Below, piece after piece: positions 18,541 through 26,409 of a DNA stretch of 64,000 bases. A program made the translations under genes and the position numbers. A model generated the notes under the pieces. It was not told the DNA's origin, did not search any database, and saw only the letters and a list, made by a program, of their open reading frames with translations. Position 1 is the stretch's first letter. The number at the start of each line of letters is the position of its first letter. Source of the DNA: Bradyrhizobium xenonodulans (lineage in GTDB: Bacteria; Pseudomonadota; Alphaproteobacteria; Rhizobiales; Xanthobacteraceae); the NCBI RefSeq assembly GCF_027594865.1, contig NZ_CP089391.1, forward strand, positions 5,920,501 through 5,984,500, written 5' to 3'.

Positions 18541-20029
18541 GCGCCGTCCAGCCTTTCACAATTTGTTCCTTGCCTCCGGTCTCCTTGCACTCACGCAATT
18601 GATGACGCCGACCGACGCCGCCGCCGAAGCCCGGCTCGCGCTGGTGATCGGTCAATCGGCCTATCGCACCGTGCCGGAGCTGCCCAATGCCGCCAACGAT
18701 GCCAAGGGCATGACGGAACTGCTCGGCAATGCCGGCTTCACCGTCACCACGGCAGCCAACCTGGCGCAGAACGAGATGCGCGCAGCGATCTCGGATTTCG
18801 CCGGCAAGGTCAGCACCAGCGGCAGCGATACCGTCGCGCTGGTGTTCTATGCCGGCCACGGGCTGCAGATCGACGGCGAGAACTATCTGGTGCCGGTCGA
18901 TCTCGATCCCAAGCGCGAGGCCGACATTCCGCTGCAGGGCGTGCGGCTGAACGATTTGCTCAACACGCTCGGCGCGCTGCCGACAAAGGCGCGCATCTTC
19001 ATGCTGGATGCCTGCCGCAACAATCCGTTCCCGGCGCTCAGCGGCGCCGGCCACGGCCTCGCGATCGTCGACACCAAGGCCGGTGCGCCCGGCTCGTTCA
19101 TCTCCTATTCGACCTCGCCCGGCGCGGAGGCCGAGGACGGCTCCGGCATCGACAGCCCCTACACCACGGCCGCGCTGACCGTGGCCAAGCAGCCCAATCT
19201 GCCGATCGAGGAAGTGTTCAAGCGCATCCGCGTCGCGGTGGCGCAATCGACCGACGGACGGCAGATCCCCTGGGAGAGCTCGTCGCTGACGACCGACTTC
19301 AAGTTCTTCGGCGACAGCAGCGGCAGTACGCCCGCTCTTCCGGGCGCCTCTGCCATGGCGCTGGCCAGCGGCACGCGCAGCGTCGCCGACTGGCGCAAGG
19401 ACTTGCAGGGCAAGCCGGCCATGGTCGCCTATGAGCTGGTGATCACCGACGACACCGTGGAAGCCTATCAGGCCTATATCGAGCTGTACGCCCAGGACAC
19501 GCGGACGCCACGTGTGCGCACGGTGCTCGAGCGCCGCCGCCAGATGCTGGCGTGGGAGCGCGCGACCGCGATCAACACCCGCGCCTCGTTCGAGGCTTAT
19601 CTCAACAACTGGGACAACAGCGATCTCGCCACGACCGCGCGCCGGCTGCTGCTCCGCGTGCAGAACCGCAATTACGGCGTGCCCGTCGCAGCCGCGGCGA
19701 CCCCCGCCCCCGTCGCGGTCGCGATGGCGCCGACCTGCCCGTGCTCGACGCCGCAGGCACCGGCAACGCCGGTCAATCCGAGCGTCGCTCCTGTCATCAA
19801 GAAGCGCGTCGACGACACGCCGCCGAAGCGCAAGGTGGTCGAAACGCCGCCGAAACGCCGGCCTGCGCCTCCGCCCGAGGAAGTGGTCTATGAGCGCGCG
19901 CCGCCCCCAGGCCCACCGCCCGGCGCCGTGATGCAAGGCATCGGCATCGGTGTCGGAATTGGTCTTGGCATGGGTGGCCATGGCGGTGGCGGCTACGGAC
20001 GCGGCGACAACTATCGCAGCAGGTACTGA
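18539..20029 (+). CDS. Exported caspase-family (peptidase C14) protein
   Basis: A 496-residue protein with a signal peptide (1-30) and an N-terminal caspase-like p20 domain (about 32-260). The catalytic dyad is visible as His107 in FYAGHGLQ and Cys159 in MLDACRNNP. A middle helical region follows (about 280-385). The C-terminus is low complexity, rich in Pro/Ala and Lys/Arg, ending in a glycine-rich tail (GIGIGVGIGLGMGGHGGGG). Bacterial orthocaspases cut after basic residues, and this Lys/Arg-rich tail could be an autoprocessing substrate, which is inference. No effector gene sits beside it. Confidence 0.88.
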   Translation: MRRPAFHNLFLASGLLALTQLMTPTDAAAEARLALVIGQSAYRTVPELPNAANDAKGMTELLGNAGFTVTTAANLAQNEMRAAISDFAGKVSTSGSDTVALVFYAGHGLQIDGENYLVPVDLDPKREADIPLQGVRLNDLLNTLGALPTKARIFMLDACRNNPFPALSGAGHGLAIVDTKAGAPGSFISYSTSPGAEAEDGSGIDSPYTTAALTVAKQPNLPIEEVFKRIRVAVAQSTDGRQIPWESSSLTTDFKFFGDSSGSTPALPGASAMALASGTRSVADWRKDLQGKPAMVAYELVITDDTVEAYQAYIELYAQDTRTPRVRTVLERRRQMLAWERATAINTRASFEAYLNNWDNSDLATTARRLLLRVQNRNYGVPVAAAATPAPVAVAMAPTCPCSTPQAPATPVNPSVAPVIKKRVDDTPPKRKVVETPPKRRPAPPPEEVVYERAPPPGPPPGAVMQGIGIGVGIGLGMGGHGGGGYGRGDNYRSRY

Positions 20030-20239
20030 GTTCGTCGCTCCCGATACAAACGAATGTCCGCAGGTCTCCGGCCTGGGGACATTCGCGTTGATGGCGAAAG
20101 CAACGACTCTCGTGCCCCGGGCGCAGCGCCCCCGGCGATGCGAAGCGTCGTCCGGTGCGGGATGTTCGCCGTCTGTCGCCCGCGAAGCCGGAAATGCTGT
20201 AGTCTGATCGCACCAGGCTTTCCGGGGGATTCCACATCA

Positions 20240-21913
20240 ATGCCGCACGACGCTCACGCCAGGCACGCATGGCCGCTCTTCCGCTCGCTGGCGCCCTACT
20301 CCCTGCCGGGCGATCTGATGGCGGGGCTGACGCTGGCGGCGATCGCCATCCCTGAGCAGATGGCTACGGCGCGGCTCGGCGGCTTTGCGCCGCAGATCGG
20401 CTTCTTCGCCTTCATGGCGGGATCGCTCGGCTTCGCGCTGCTCGGCGGCAACCGCTTCCTGTCATGCGGCGCCGATTCCACGATCACGCCGATCTTCGCC
20501 GGCGGGCTTGCCGCGCTCGCAGCAGCCGGCACGCCCGAATATCAGGGCCTTGCGATCGCGCTGGCGCTGATGGTGGGCGCGATGATGCTCGCCGGCGGCG
20601 CCTTCCGCCTCGGCGGCATCGCAAACCTTCTGTCGGTGCCGGTCATGGTCGGCTTCCTCGCCGGCATCTCCGTCCACATCATCGTCTCGCAGCTACCGGG
20701 CGTGCTCGGGCTTCCATCACCGGGCGGGCCGACGCTCGATCGCATCGGCGCGCTCGCAACTGAAATCGGCCGCACCAATCCCTTCACATTGTGCATCGGC
20801 TTCGGCGTGCTCGCCGTGGTCTTCATCTCCGAGAAGGTCAGCGCCAAAATTCCGGGCGCACTGATCGGGCTGGTCGCCGCGACGCTGGCGACGATCGCGC
20901 TCGGCCTCGAAAGCAGGGGCGTCAGCGTCGTCGGCACCGTGCCGGGCGCGCTGCCGCGGCCGACCTTTCCCGAGCTTGCGCCGGAGCTGTGGGTGCGCCT
21001 GGTGCCGCTGGCCTTCGTGATCACCGTCGTGGTGATGGTGCAGACGGCGGCAACGACGCGCTCGTTCCCGTCCGATCCTGACAGGCCCGCCGATGTCGAC
21101 CGCGACTTCCTGGGCGCGGGTGCCGGCAGCGTGCTGTCCGGCCTGTTCGGCGCGTTTCCGGTCAATGCCAGTCCGCCGCGAACGGGCATCGTCGCCGAGA
21201 CCGGCGGGCAGTCGCAGCTCGCGGGCCTTGCCGCTGCGGCAATCGTGCTGGCACTGCTCGCGTTCGGCACCGGCCTGTTGCAGCACGTACCGGACGCAGC
21301 CCTCGGCGGCATCCTGCTGTTCGTGGCGCTGCGCATCATCCGCGTCAAGCAGATCGTCACGATCTACCGGCAGTCCTTCAGCGAGTTTTTGCTGATCGTC
21401 GCGACCGCCGCGCTGATCATCGTGCTGCCGATCCAGCAGGGCGCGTTCCTCGGCATCGTGCTGTCGCTGCTGCACGGCATCTGGAGCACGACGCGCGCAC
21501 GGCTCGTCGAGTTCGAGCGCGTGCCGGGCACCACGATCTGGTGGCCGGCGCATCCGCACATCAGCGGCGAGCGCATCGCCGGCGTGGCCGTGATCGGGCT
21601 GCAGGCGCCGCTGTCCTTTCTCAACGCGTCGGACTTCCGAAGCGACGTGGCGAAAGTCTTGGGCACATCGACGCCGCAACTGCTGGTGCTCGAGGCGAGC
21701 GGCATGGTCGAGATCGACTTCACCGCCGCGCAGATCTTGCTCGACATGTTCAAGGCATGCAGTGAGCAGGGCGTCACGGTGGCGCTGGCCCGCCTCGAAT
21801 CGGTGCGCGCGCAGGCCGCATTCGAGCGCTTCAGATTGTTCGATGCCCTGCCCCGCGAGCACGTCTTCCACAGCGTCGACGAAGCCGTGCGCAAGCTGGC
21901 GAAAGTGGAATAG
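20240..21913 (+). CDS. SulP family inorganic anion transporter
   Basis: A 557-residue SLC26/SulP transporter. It begins with the typical LAPYSLPGDLMAGLTLAAIAIPEQMATARLGGF segment, has about twelve membrane spans and ends with a cytoplasmic STAS domain (about 440-555, including LLVLEASGMVEIDFTA). The motif GLFGAFPVNASPPRTGI matches the region near the anion pathway. The ATG at 20240 was chosen because the conserved SulP N-terminus starts just after it, with GGGGGA ten bases upstream; longer in-frame starts add unrelated sequence. The anion (sulfate, bicarbonate or dicarboxylate) cannot be told from sequence alone. Confidence 0.88.
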   Translation: MPHDAHARHAWPLFRSLAPYSLPGDLMAGLTLAAIAIPEQMATARLGGFAPQIGFFAFMAGSLGFALLGGNRFLSCGADSTITPIFAGGLAALAAAGTPEYQGLAIALALMVGAMMLAGGAFRLGGIANLLSVPVMVGFLAGISVHIIVSQLPGVLGLPSPGGPTLDRIGALATEIGRTNPFTLCIGFGVLAVVFISEKVSAKIPGALIGLVAATLATIALGLESRGVSVVGTVPGALPRPTFPELAPELWVRLVPLAFVITVVVMVQTAATTRSFPSDPDRPADVDRDFLGAGAGSVLSGLFGAFPVNASPPRTGIVAETGGQSQLAGLAAAAIVLALLAFGTGLLQHVPDAALGGILLFVALRIIRVKQIVTIYRQSFSEFLLIVATAALIIVLPIQQGAFLGIVLSLLHGIWSTTRARLVEFERVPGTTIWWPAHPHISGERIAGVAVIGLQAPLSFLNASDFRSDVAKVLGTSTPQLLVLEASGMVEIDFTAAQILLDMFKACSEQGVTVALARLESVRAQAAFERFRLFDALPREHVFHSVDEAVRKLAKVE

Positions 21914-21950
21914 CTTTAGGTACTCCGGCGGAGCCGCGAACTCACTGTAA

Positions 21951-22068
21951 CCTCTCCCGCTTGCGGGAGAGGTCGGCGCGTAGCGCCGGGTGAGGGCTTC
22001 CTCCTCTAGGGGGTTGTCCCGTTGCGGAGATACCCTCTCCCCAGCCCTCCCCCGCAGGCGAGGGAGGG
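21951..22068. repeat. Palindromic intergenic repeat cluster
   Basis: CCTCTCCCGC at 21951-21960 and its exact complement at 21963-21972 form a hairpin with a 2-base loop. A second, imperfect CCCTCC/GGAGGG dyad lies near 22046-22068. No T-tract follows, so these look like members of a dispersed palindromic repeat family rather than an intrinsic terminator. They occupy the gap between two convergent genes. Confidence 0.55.
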
Positions 22069-22092
22069 AGCGCACCGTTCATGCCGCAACAC

Positions 22093-22449
22093 TTATTGTG
22101 CCAAGGTCGGGTGATCCCGCTGCACGGTTTCGCGAATCCAGCCGGTGTGGATGGCGCGGAACAGGATCTGCGCGGTCTTGAGGTCGTTTGCCTTCATACA
22201 GAGATTCACGATGCGGTGGACCGCGTCGTCGCGCATCACGCCATCAGAGATCTTCATGGCGATTTCCATCGCGACCTTGGCCGCGCGCTCGTAACGCTGG
22301 CTTTCACGCTTGTCGCTCCGCGCCGAGCCGGCGGCGCTCGCGGCGGCGCAGATCGCGCGGATGCGTTCGGCGGCCTCGATGTCGCCGAGCGGCCCTTCGA
22401 TCGCCTCGTCCCAGATGTCCCTCGGCGTTTGCCTCGCGAACCACTTCAT
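22093..22449 (-). CDS. Conserved-looking hypothetical protein, all-alpha
   Basis: A 118-residue predicted soluble helical protein with no signal peptide or membrane span. Charged helices such as YERAAKVAMEIAMKISDGVMRDDAVHRIVNLCMK suggest a small helical-repeat fold. The ATG has GGGA close upstream (GGCGGGACG). I recognise no family and assign no function. It lies just after the LTXXQ protein gene on the same strand, about 100 bases apart. Confidence 0.6.
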   Translation of the reverse strand: MKWFARQTPRDIWDEAIEGPLGDIEAAERIRAICAAASAAGSARSDKRESQRYERAAKVAMEIAMKISDGVMRDDAVHRIVNLCMKANDLKTAQILFRAIHTGWIRETVQRDHPTLAQ

Positions 22450-22548
22450 CGTCCCGCCACCCGCGGTCTTGCAGACGCGCCCACCATATTGAACCGGATC
22501 GAGATCGGCGAGGCGGTTTTTTACGCCATGCCGTTTGGCTTGCGGCGC

Positions 22549-23859
22549 TCAGGACATGCGGCGCGGGCCGATCGCCTCGAACTGGGCCTTCTGCTCGTCG
22601 TTCAGCGTGGCGTAGAAATCGTCGAGCGCCGCCCGCACCGACTTGATGCCGGCCAGCATCATTTCGAGGCGCTTGCGGATTGCGGCCATGCGCGCCGGCG
22701 GCGTCATCAGGTCATTGGGCTCGCAGGCCGCCTTGAGCGATGCGCTGGCTTTGGCGCTGGTATCCTGGAGCACCTGGAGTGCCGCGCGCTGGGTGTCGCT
22801 CGGATGAATCCTCTCCTCGATCGCGGCGCCCGGCCAATCGAACGCGGCGGACGCGCTGCAATTCTGCACCGACGGACCGCCATTGCTCGATGCCGTCGCA
22901 CGACGCTGATCGTCGGCCAGCGCATTGAAGCGCGCCTTCTGCTCGTCGGCGAGCGAACCATAGAACTTGTCGAGTGCAGGCTGAACCAGATCGACCGCCT
23001 TCTGCATCGCTTCGATCCGCTGCTGCATCGCCGCGAGCCGGCCGGGCGCCGTCGCGGCGGCCAGCGTCGGACAGGACGTGCGGATCAGCGCTGCCGCGTC
23101 AATCGAGGCGTTGGCCAGCGCATCAAGATCGGCGCCTTGCGCAACGCTTGGCTGCACCGCATCGGCGATCTGATCGATCGGCAGACCGACGATGGCACGG
23201 CGGTCGCTGCCGCAGAGCTGATCGAGCGGAGCGCTGCGCGCCCGCCGCCGTCCCTGCGGCTGTTGCGGCAGATAGGCTGACAACCGATCATAGCCATAGG
23301 GGCCGAATATGCCGGCATAGATGTCCGGATAGCCATAGCCCCAGAAGCCGAGCCCGTCGCCCCAGATCGTGTAGTCGTAAAGATCGTTGTAGGCGAACGG
23401 CCAGAACAGCGGTCCAACCCAGCCGTAGCCGCCACCCGCATGCTGCCACCATCCGCTGCTTGCCCCGCTCCAACCGGCGAGTGCGGCTGCGGTCGCGATT
23501 TGCGCACGCGCTGCGGGATTGCTGATCAGCCGGCCATTCCGGAATGCGCTGGAGTTCAAGGCATTGCGGAAGTTCGCCGGCCGTATTGCTGCATTCCGGA
23601 TCTGACCGAAGTTCGGACCGCCACGTCGGGCGCCGGTCGCGAACCGCATCCCGCGATGATGTCCGCCGCCATGCGCGTGCCCGCCGCCGTGGCCGTGGAA
23701 ATGGCCGCCGCCGTGATGACCGCCGCCATGCCCTCCTCCGTGGCCGCCTCCGTGGCCGCCTCCATGTCCGCCGCCATGTCCGCCGCCTTTGGCGACCGCA
23801 GCGCCTGCCAGCATGCAGGCAAATGCCACGGCGGCAATTGCAATGACCGGTCGCACCAT
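22549..23859 (-). CDS. His/Gly-rich exported LTXXQ (Spy/CpxP-like) protein
   Basis: A 436-residue exported protein. A signal peptide (1-22, ending GAAVAKG) is followed by a striking GGGH repeat tract (about residues 23-70) containing many histidines. An aromatic/glycine-rich middle follows (WGDGLGFWGYGYPDIYAG). The C-terminus holds two Spy/CpxP-type helical repeats with matching endings LDKFYGSLADEQKARFNAL and LDDFYATLNDEQKAQFEAI. Spy/CpxP proteins are periplasmic chaperones or metal-stress sensors; metal binding by the His tract is inference. The ATG at 23859 has GGAGG five bases upstream. Confidence 0.82.
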   Translation of the reverse strand: MVRPVIAIAAVAFACMLAGAAVAKGGGHGGGHGGGHGGGHGGGHGGGHHGGGHFHGHGGGHAHGGGHHRGMRFATGARRGGPNFGQIRNAAIRPANFRNALNSSAFRNGRLISNPAARAQIATAAALAGWSGASSGWWQHAGGGYGWVGPLFWPFAYNDLYDYTIWGDGLGFWGYGYPDIYAGIFGPYGYDRLSAYLPQQPQGRRRARSAPLDQLCGSDRRAIVGLPIDQIADAVQPSVAQGADLDALANASIDAAALIRTSCPTLAAATAPGRLAAMQQRIEAMQKAVDLVQPALDKFYGSLADEQKARFNALADDQRRATASSNGGPSVQNCSASAAFDWPGAAIEERIHPSDTQRAALQVLQDTSAKASASLKAACEPNDLMTPPARMAAIRKRLEMMLAGIKSVRAALDDFYATLNDEQKAQFEAIGPRRMS

Positions 23860-23959
23860 CGCATCCTCCCGCGCAAAGTCCGGCCATTGAGGCATCGGAA
23901 CCTGGCGGGAATTGGAACCGGCAAGACTGCCGAAAGTTCCCGGTCCCCGGGCTAGGGCC

Positions 23960-25384
23960 CTACGCTTCCGGCACAATCTTGCCGGGGTTGAAGATGTTTT
24001 GCGGATCGAGCGCCTTCTTCAGTGCCCGCATCGCGTCGAGCGCCTCGGTGCCGAGTTCCGCCTCGAGGTATTTCTGCTTGCCCTGGCCGATGCCGTGCTC
24101 GCCGGTGCAGGTGCCGTCCATCGCCTGCGCGCGCTCGACCAGGCGATGCATGAACTCCTCGCCGCGCGCCATCTCGGCCGCGTCGTTGGTGTCGCAGACC
24201 AGCGAGCAGTGGAAATTGCCGTCACCGACATGGCCGACGATCGGCGACAGCAGATTGAGCCGCTTGAGATCTTCCTCGGTCTCGCTGACGCAATCGGCAA
24301 GCCGCGAGATCGGCACGCAGACGTCGGTTGCAACCACGCCGATGCTGTCGCCGGGGCGCAGCGCCTTGACGGACCAGTAGGCATCGTGCCGCGCCTGCCA
24401 CAGCTTGGTGCGATCTTCGGGCTTGGTGGTCCAGGAGAAATCGCCGCCGCCGCAGTCCTTTGCAATCTCGCCGAACGCCTTGGACTGCTCGGCGACCTCG
24501 ATCTCGCTGCCGTGGAATTCCATCAGCAGCAGCGGCGTCTCCGGCAGCGTCAGCTTCGAATAGGCATTACAGGCCTTCACCTGCGCAGCGTTGAGCAGCT
24601 CGATGCGCGCCACGGGAATGCCGGTCTGGATCGCCAGGATCACCGCCTGACACGCCCCATGCACGGTCTCGAACGACACCGCGCCGGCCGCGATCGTCTC
24701 GGGGATACCGCGCAGGCGGATGGTCAATTCGGAGATGATGCCGAGCGTGCCTTCGGCGCCGATGAACAGATGCGTCAGGTCGTAGCCCGCGGATGATTTC
24801 TTGGCGCGCGTGCCTGTGGTGATGATCTCGCCGTCGCCGCGCACCACCTTCAGTGCCAGCACGCTGTCGCGCATGGTGCCGTAGCGCACCGCGTTGGTGC
24901 CGGAGGCGCGGGTCGAGGCCATGCCGCCGAGGGACGCGTCCGCGCCGGGATCGATCGGAAAGAACAGGCCCTGGTCGCGCAGATGCTCGTTGAGCGCCTT
25001 GCGGGTGACGCCGGGCTGGATCACGCAGTCGAGGTCCTCGGCATGAACCGCGAGCACCTTGTTCATGTCGCGCAGATCGATCGAGATGCCGCCGGCGGGC
25101 GCATTGACCTGGCCCTCCAGCGAAGTGCCGGTGCCGAAAGGAATGACGGGCACGCCGTTTTTGGCGCAGATCCGCACCACGTCCTGGATGTCGGCGGTCT
25201 CCTGCGCCATCACCACGCCATCCGGCGGCTGGTTGACGATCCACGTGGTGGTATGGCCGTGCTGCTCGCGGACGGCCTGCGAGGTGACGAGGCGGTTGCC
25301 GAAGCGCGCGGCAAGCTGCTCCAGCGCGCTCGCGAGGGCTTTCGGCTCCGGCCGCGGCGGATTATTGGTGATGGTCGTACCCAC
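23960..25384 (-). CDS. FAD-linked oxidase, GlcD/D-lactate dehydrogenase family
   Basis: A 474-residue protein of the VAO/GlcD type. The FAD-binding domain spans about 40-230 with VPVIPFGTGTSLEGQVNAPAGGISIDLRDMNKVL and DPGADASLGGMASTRASGTNAVRYG. The C-terminal cap and substrate domain ends with HVGDGNFHCSL and GEHGIGQGKQKYL, whose histidines are conserved in D-lactate and D-2-hydroxyglutarate dehydrogenases. It would oxidise a D-2-hydroxyacid. The start is GTG at 25384 because GGGAGGA lies six bases before it. It diverges from a thioesterase gene across 84 bases; no GlcE/GlcF partner is adjacent. Confidence 0.88.
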   Translation of the reverse strand: MGTTITNNPPRPEPKALASALEQLAARFGNRLVTSQAVREQHGHTTTWIVNQPPDGVVMAQETADIQDVVRICAKNGVPVIPFGTGTSLEGQVNAPAGGISIDLRDMNKVLAVHAEDLDCVIQPGVTRKALNEHLRDQGLFFPIDPGADASLGGMASTRASGTNAVRYGTMRDSVLALKVVRGDGEIITTGTRAKKSSAGYDLTHLFIGAEGTLGIISELTIRLRGIPETIAAGAVSFETVHGACQAVILAIQTGIPVARIELLNAAQVKACNAYSKLTLPETPLLLMEFHGSEIEVAEQSKAFGEIAKDCGGGDFSWTTKPEDRTKLWQARHDAYWSVKALRPGDSIGVVATDVCVPISRLADCVSETEEDLKRLNLLSPIVGHVGDGNFHCSLVCDTNDAAEMARGEEFMHRLVERAQAMDGTCTGEHGIGQGKQKYLEAELGTEALDAMRALKKALDPQNIFNPGKIVPEA

Positions 25385-25468
25385 GGACAGTCCTCCCGAC
25401 AGACGAAACCGTGGCAAAGGACATAAAACCGGTCAAGTCAAGCGACCGGATGCATAACAGGAAGAAAC

Positions 25469-25975
25469 ATGCCGGAGACTGCCGCCTCAGCGCCCAATGC
25501 AGAGCCCTTCCGCGCCTCGGTCATGCAGATCGAGCCGCAATGGATCGACTATAACGGCCACCTCAACATGGCCTATTACAACGTGATGTTCGACCGCGCG
25601 ATCGACCAGCTCTGGCTCGAGCTCGGGATGGGGCCGGCCTACATGAAGGAGCGAGGCGGCTCGAGCTTCACCGCCGAATGCCATGTGCGGTACCTGCGCG
25701 AAATCCATCTCGGCGATCCCGTGCAGATCATCGTCTGGCTGCTGGAAGCCGACGACAAGCGGCTGCACACGTTCGAGGAGATGCGCCATGCCACCGAAGG
25801 CTGGCTCTCGGCCACGTCGGAGAACATGTCGCTCCACATGGACATGAATGCGCGGCGCGTTGCGCCGCTTCCGCCCGATATCCGTGAGCGCATCGCCGAG
25901 GTCACAAAAGCCCACAGCGCCGTCCCGCGGCCCGAGGGCATCGGCCGGAACGTGGCGATGCCCTCGAAGCGATAG
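25469..25975 (+). CDS. Hot-dog fold acyl-CoA thioesterase
   Basis: A 168-residue thioesterase of the 4-hydroxybenzoyl-CoA thioesterase-like group. The signature IDYNGHLNMAYYNVMFDRA near residue 28 carries the active-site region (DYNGHLN), followed by the family block AECHVRYLREIHLGDPVQIIVWLLEADDKRLHTFEEM. Related enzymes occur in carnitine and betainyl-CoA metabolism, but the substrate here is not evident. It is convergent with the 56-aa DUF1328 gene and divergent from the FAD-linked oxidase. Confidence 0.83.
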   Translation: MPETAASAPNAEPFRASVMQIEPQWIDYNGHLNMAYYNVMFDRAIDQLWLELGMGPAYMKERGGSSFTAECHVRYLREIHLGDPVQIIVWLLEADDKRLHTFEEMRHATEGWLSATSENMSLHMDMNARRVAPLPPDIRERIAEVTKAHSAVPRPEGIGRNVAMPSKR

Positions 25976-25989
25976 CACGATCCGGCGCG

Positions 25990-26160
25990 CTAGATCCTTC
26001 GGCCGCGGGCAAGGCCGACCACGGCCGAGACCAGGAACAGAACGACCGCGATGAAGAAGATGATCTTGGCGATCTCGATCGAGGCGCCCGCGATGCCGCC
26101 GAAGCCCAGGATGCCGGCGATCAGTGCGATAACCAGAAACGTCACAACCCAGCCAAGCAT
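25990..26160 (-). CDS. DUF1328 small membrane protein
   Basis: A 56-residue protein translated from the minus strand that starts [20 protein letters not shown] and continues [25 protein letters not shown], ending GLARGRRI. Two hydrophobic spans with a glycine-rich turn and a basic C-terminus match the DUF1328/YtjA family, commonly found as 54-60-residue inner-membrane proteins linked to envelope stress. It is convergent with the thioesterase gene, with only 14 bases between the stops. Function is unknown. Confidence 0.88.
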   Translation of the reverse strand: MLGWVVTFLVIALIAGILGFGGIAGASIEIAKIIFFIAVVLFLVSAVVGLARGRRI

Positions 26161-26331
26161 GGTCAAACCCTCGTCTTGATGTTGTCAGCGTCGACGCGGC
26201 TGGCCGCGCCACCTGTCCAGACAATCTCGACGCGGGAACGATGGTTCCGGCCCGCGCAGGCGCGAAATTCGCGCCGGTGTCAGGAACAAATTGCCTTGCC
26301 GCGTACGTGGAAAACCTCCTCCTGCCGCCCC

Positions 26332-26355
26332 ATATAGGCAGCAATATAGGCAGCA
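26332..26355 (+). repeat. Tandem 12-base repeat
   Basis: The unit ATATAGGCAGCA occurs twice head to tail at 26332-26343 and 26344-26355, about 55 bases before the UvrD helicase start. Each unit includes ATATAGG, so promoter duplication is possible but not shown. Confidence 0.6.
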
Positions 26356-26409
26356 ATCCCTGTTAAGAAGGCTCCCTTCCGCCACCCCGCGGTGCCAACG
26401 TGGGGCCAA

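Noticed and set aside
21951..21972. Hairpin after the SulP gene as an intrinsic terminator
   Set aside because: Perfect stem but no T-run on either strand; it fits a dispersed palindromic repeat better.
23675..23810. Short periodic repeats in a GC-rich stretch
   Set aside because: They encode the GGGH tract of the LTXXQ protein, so this is a coding repeat rather than a CRISPR array or satellite.
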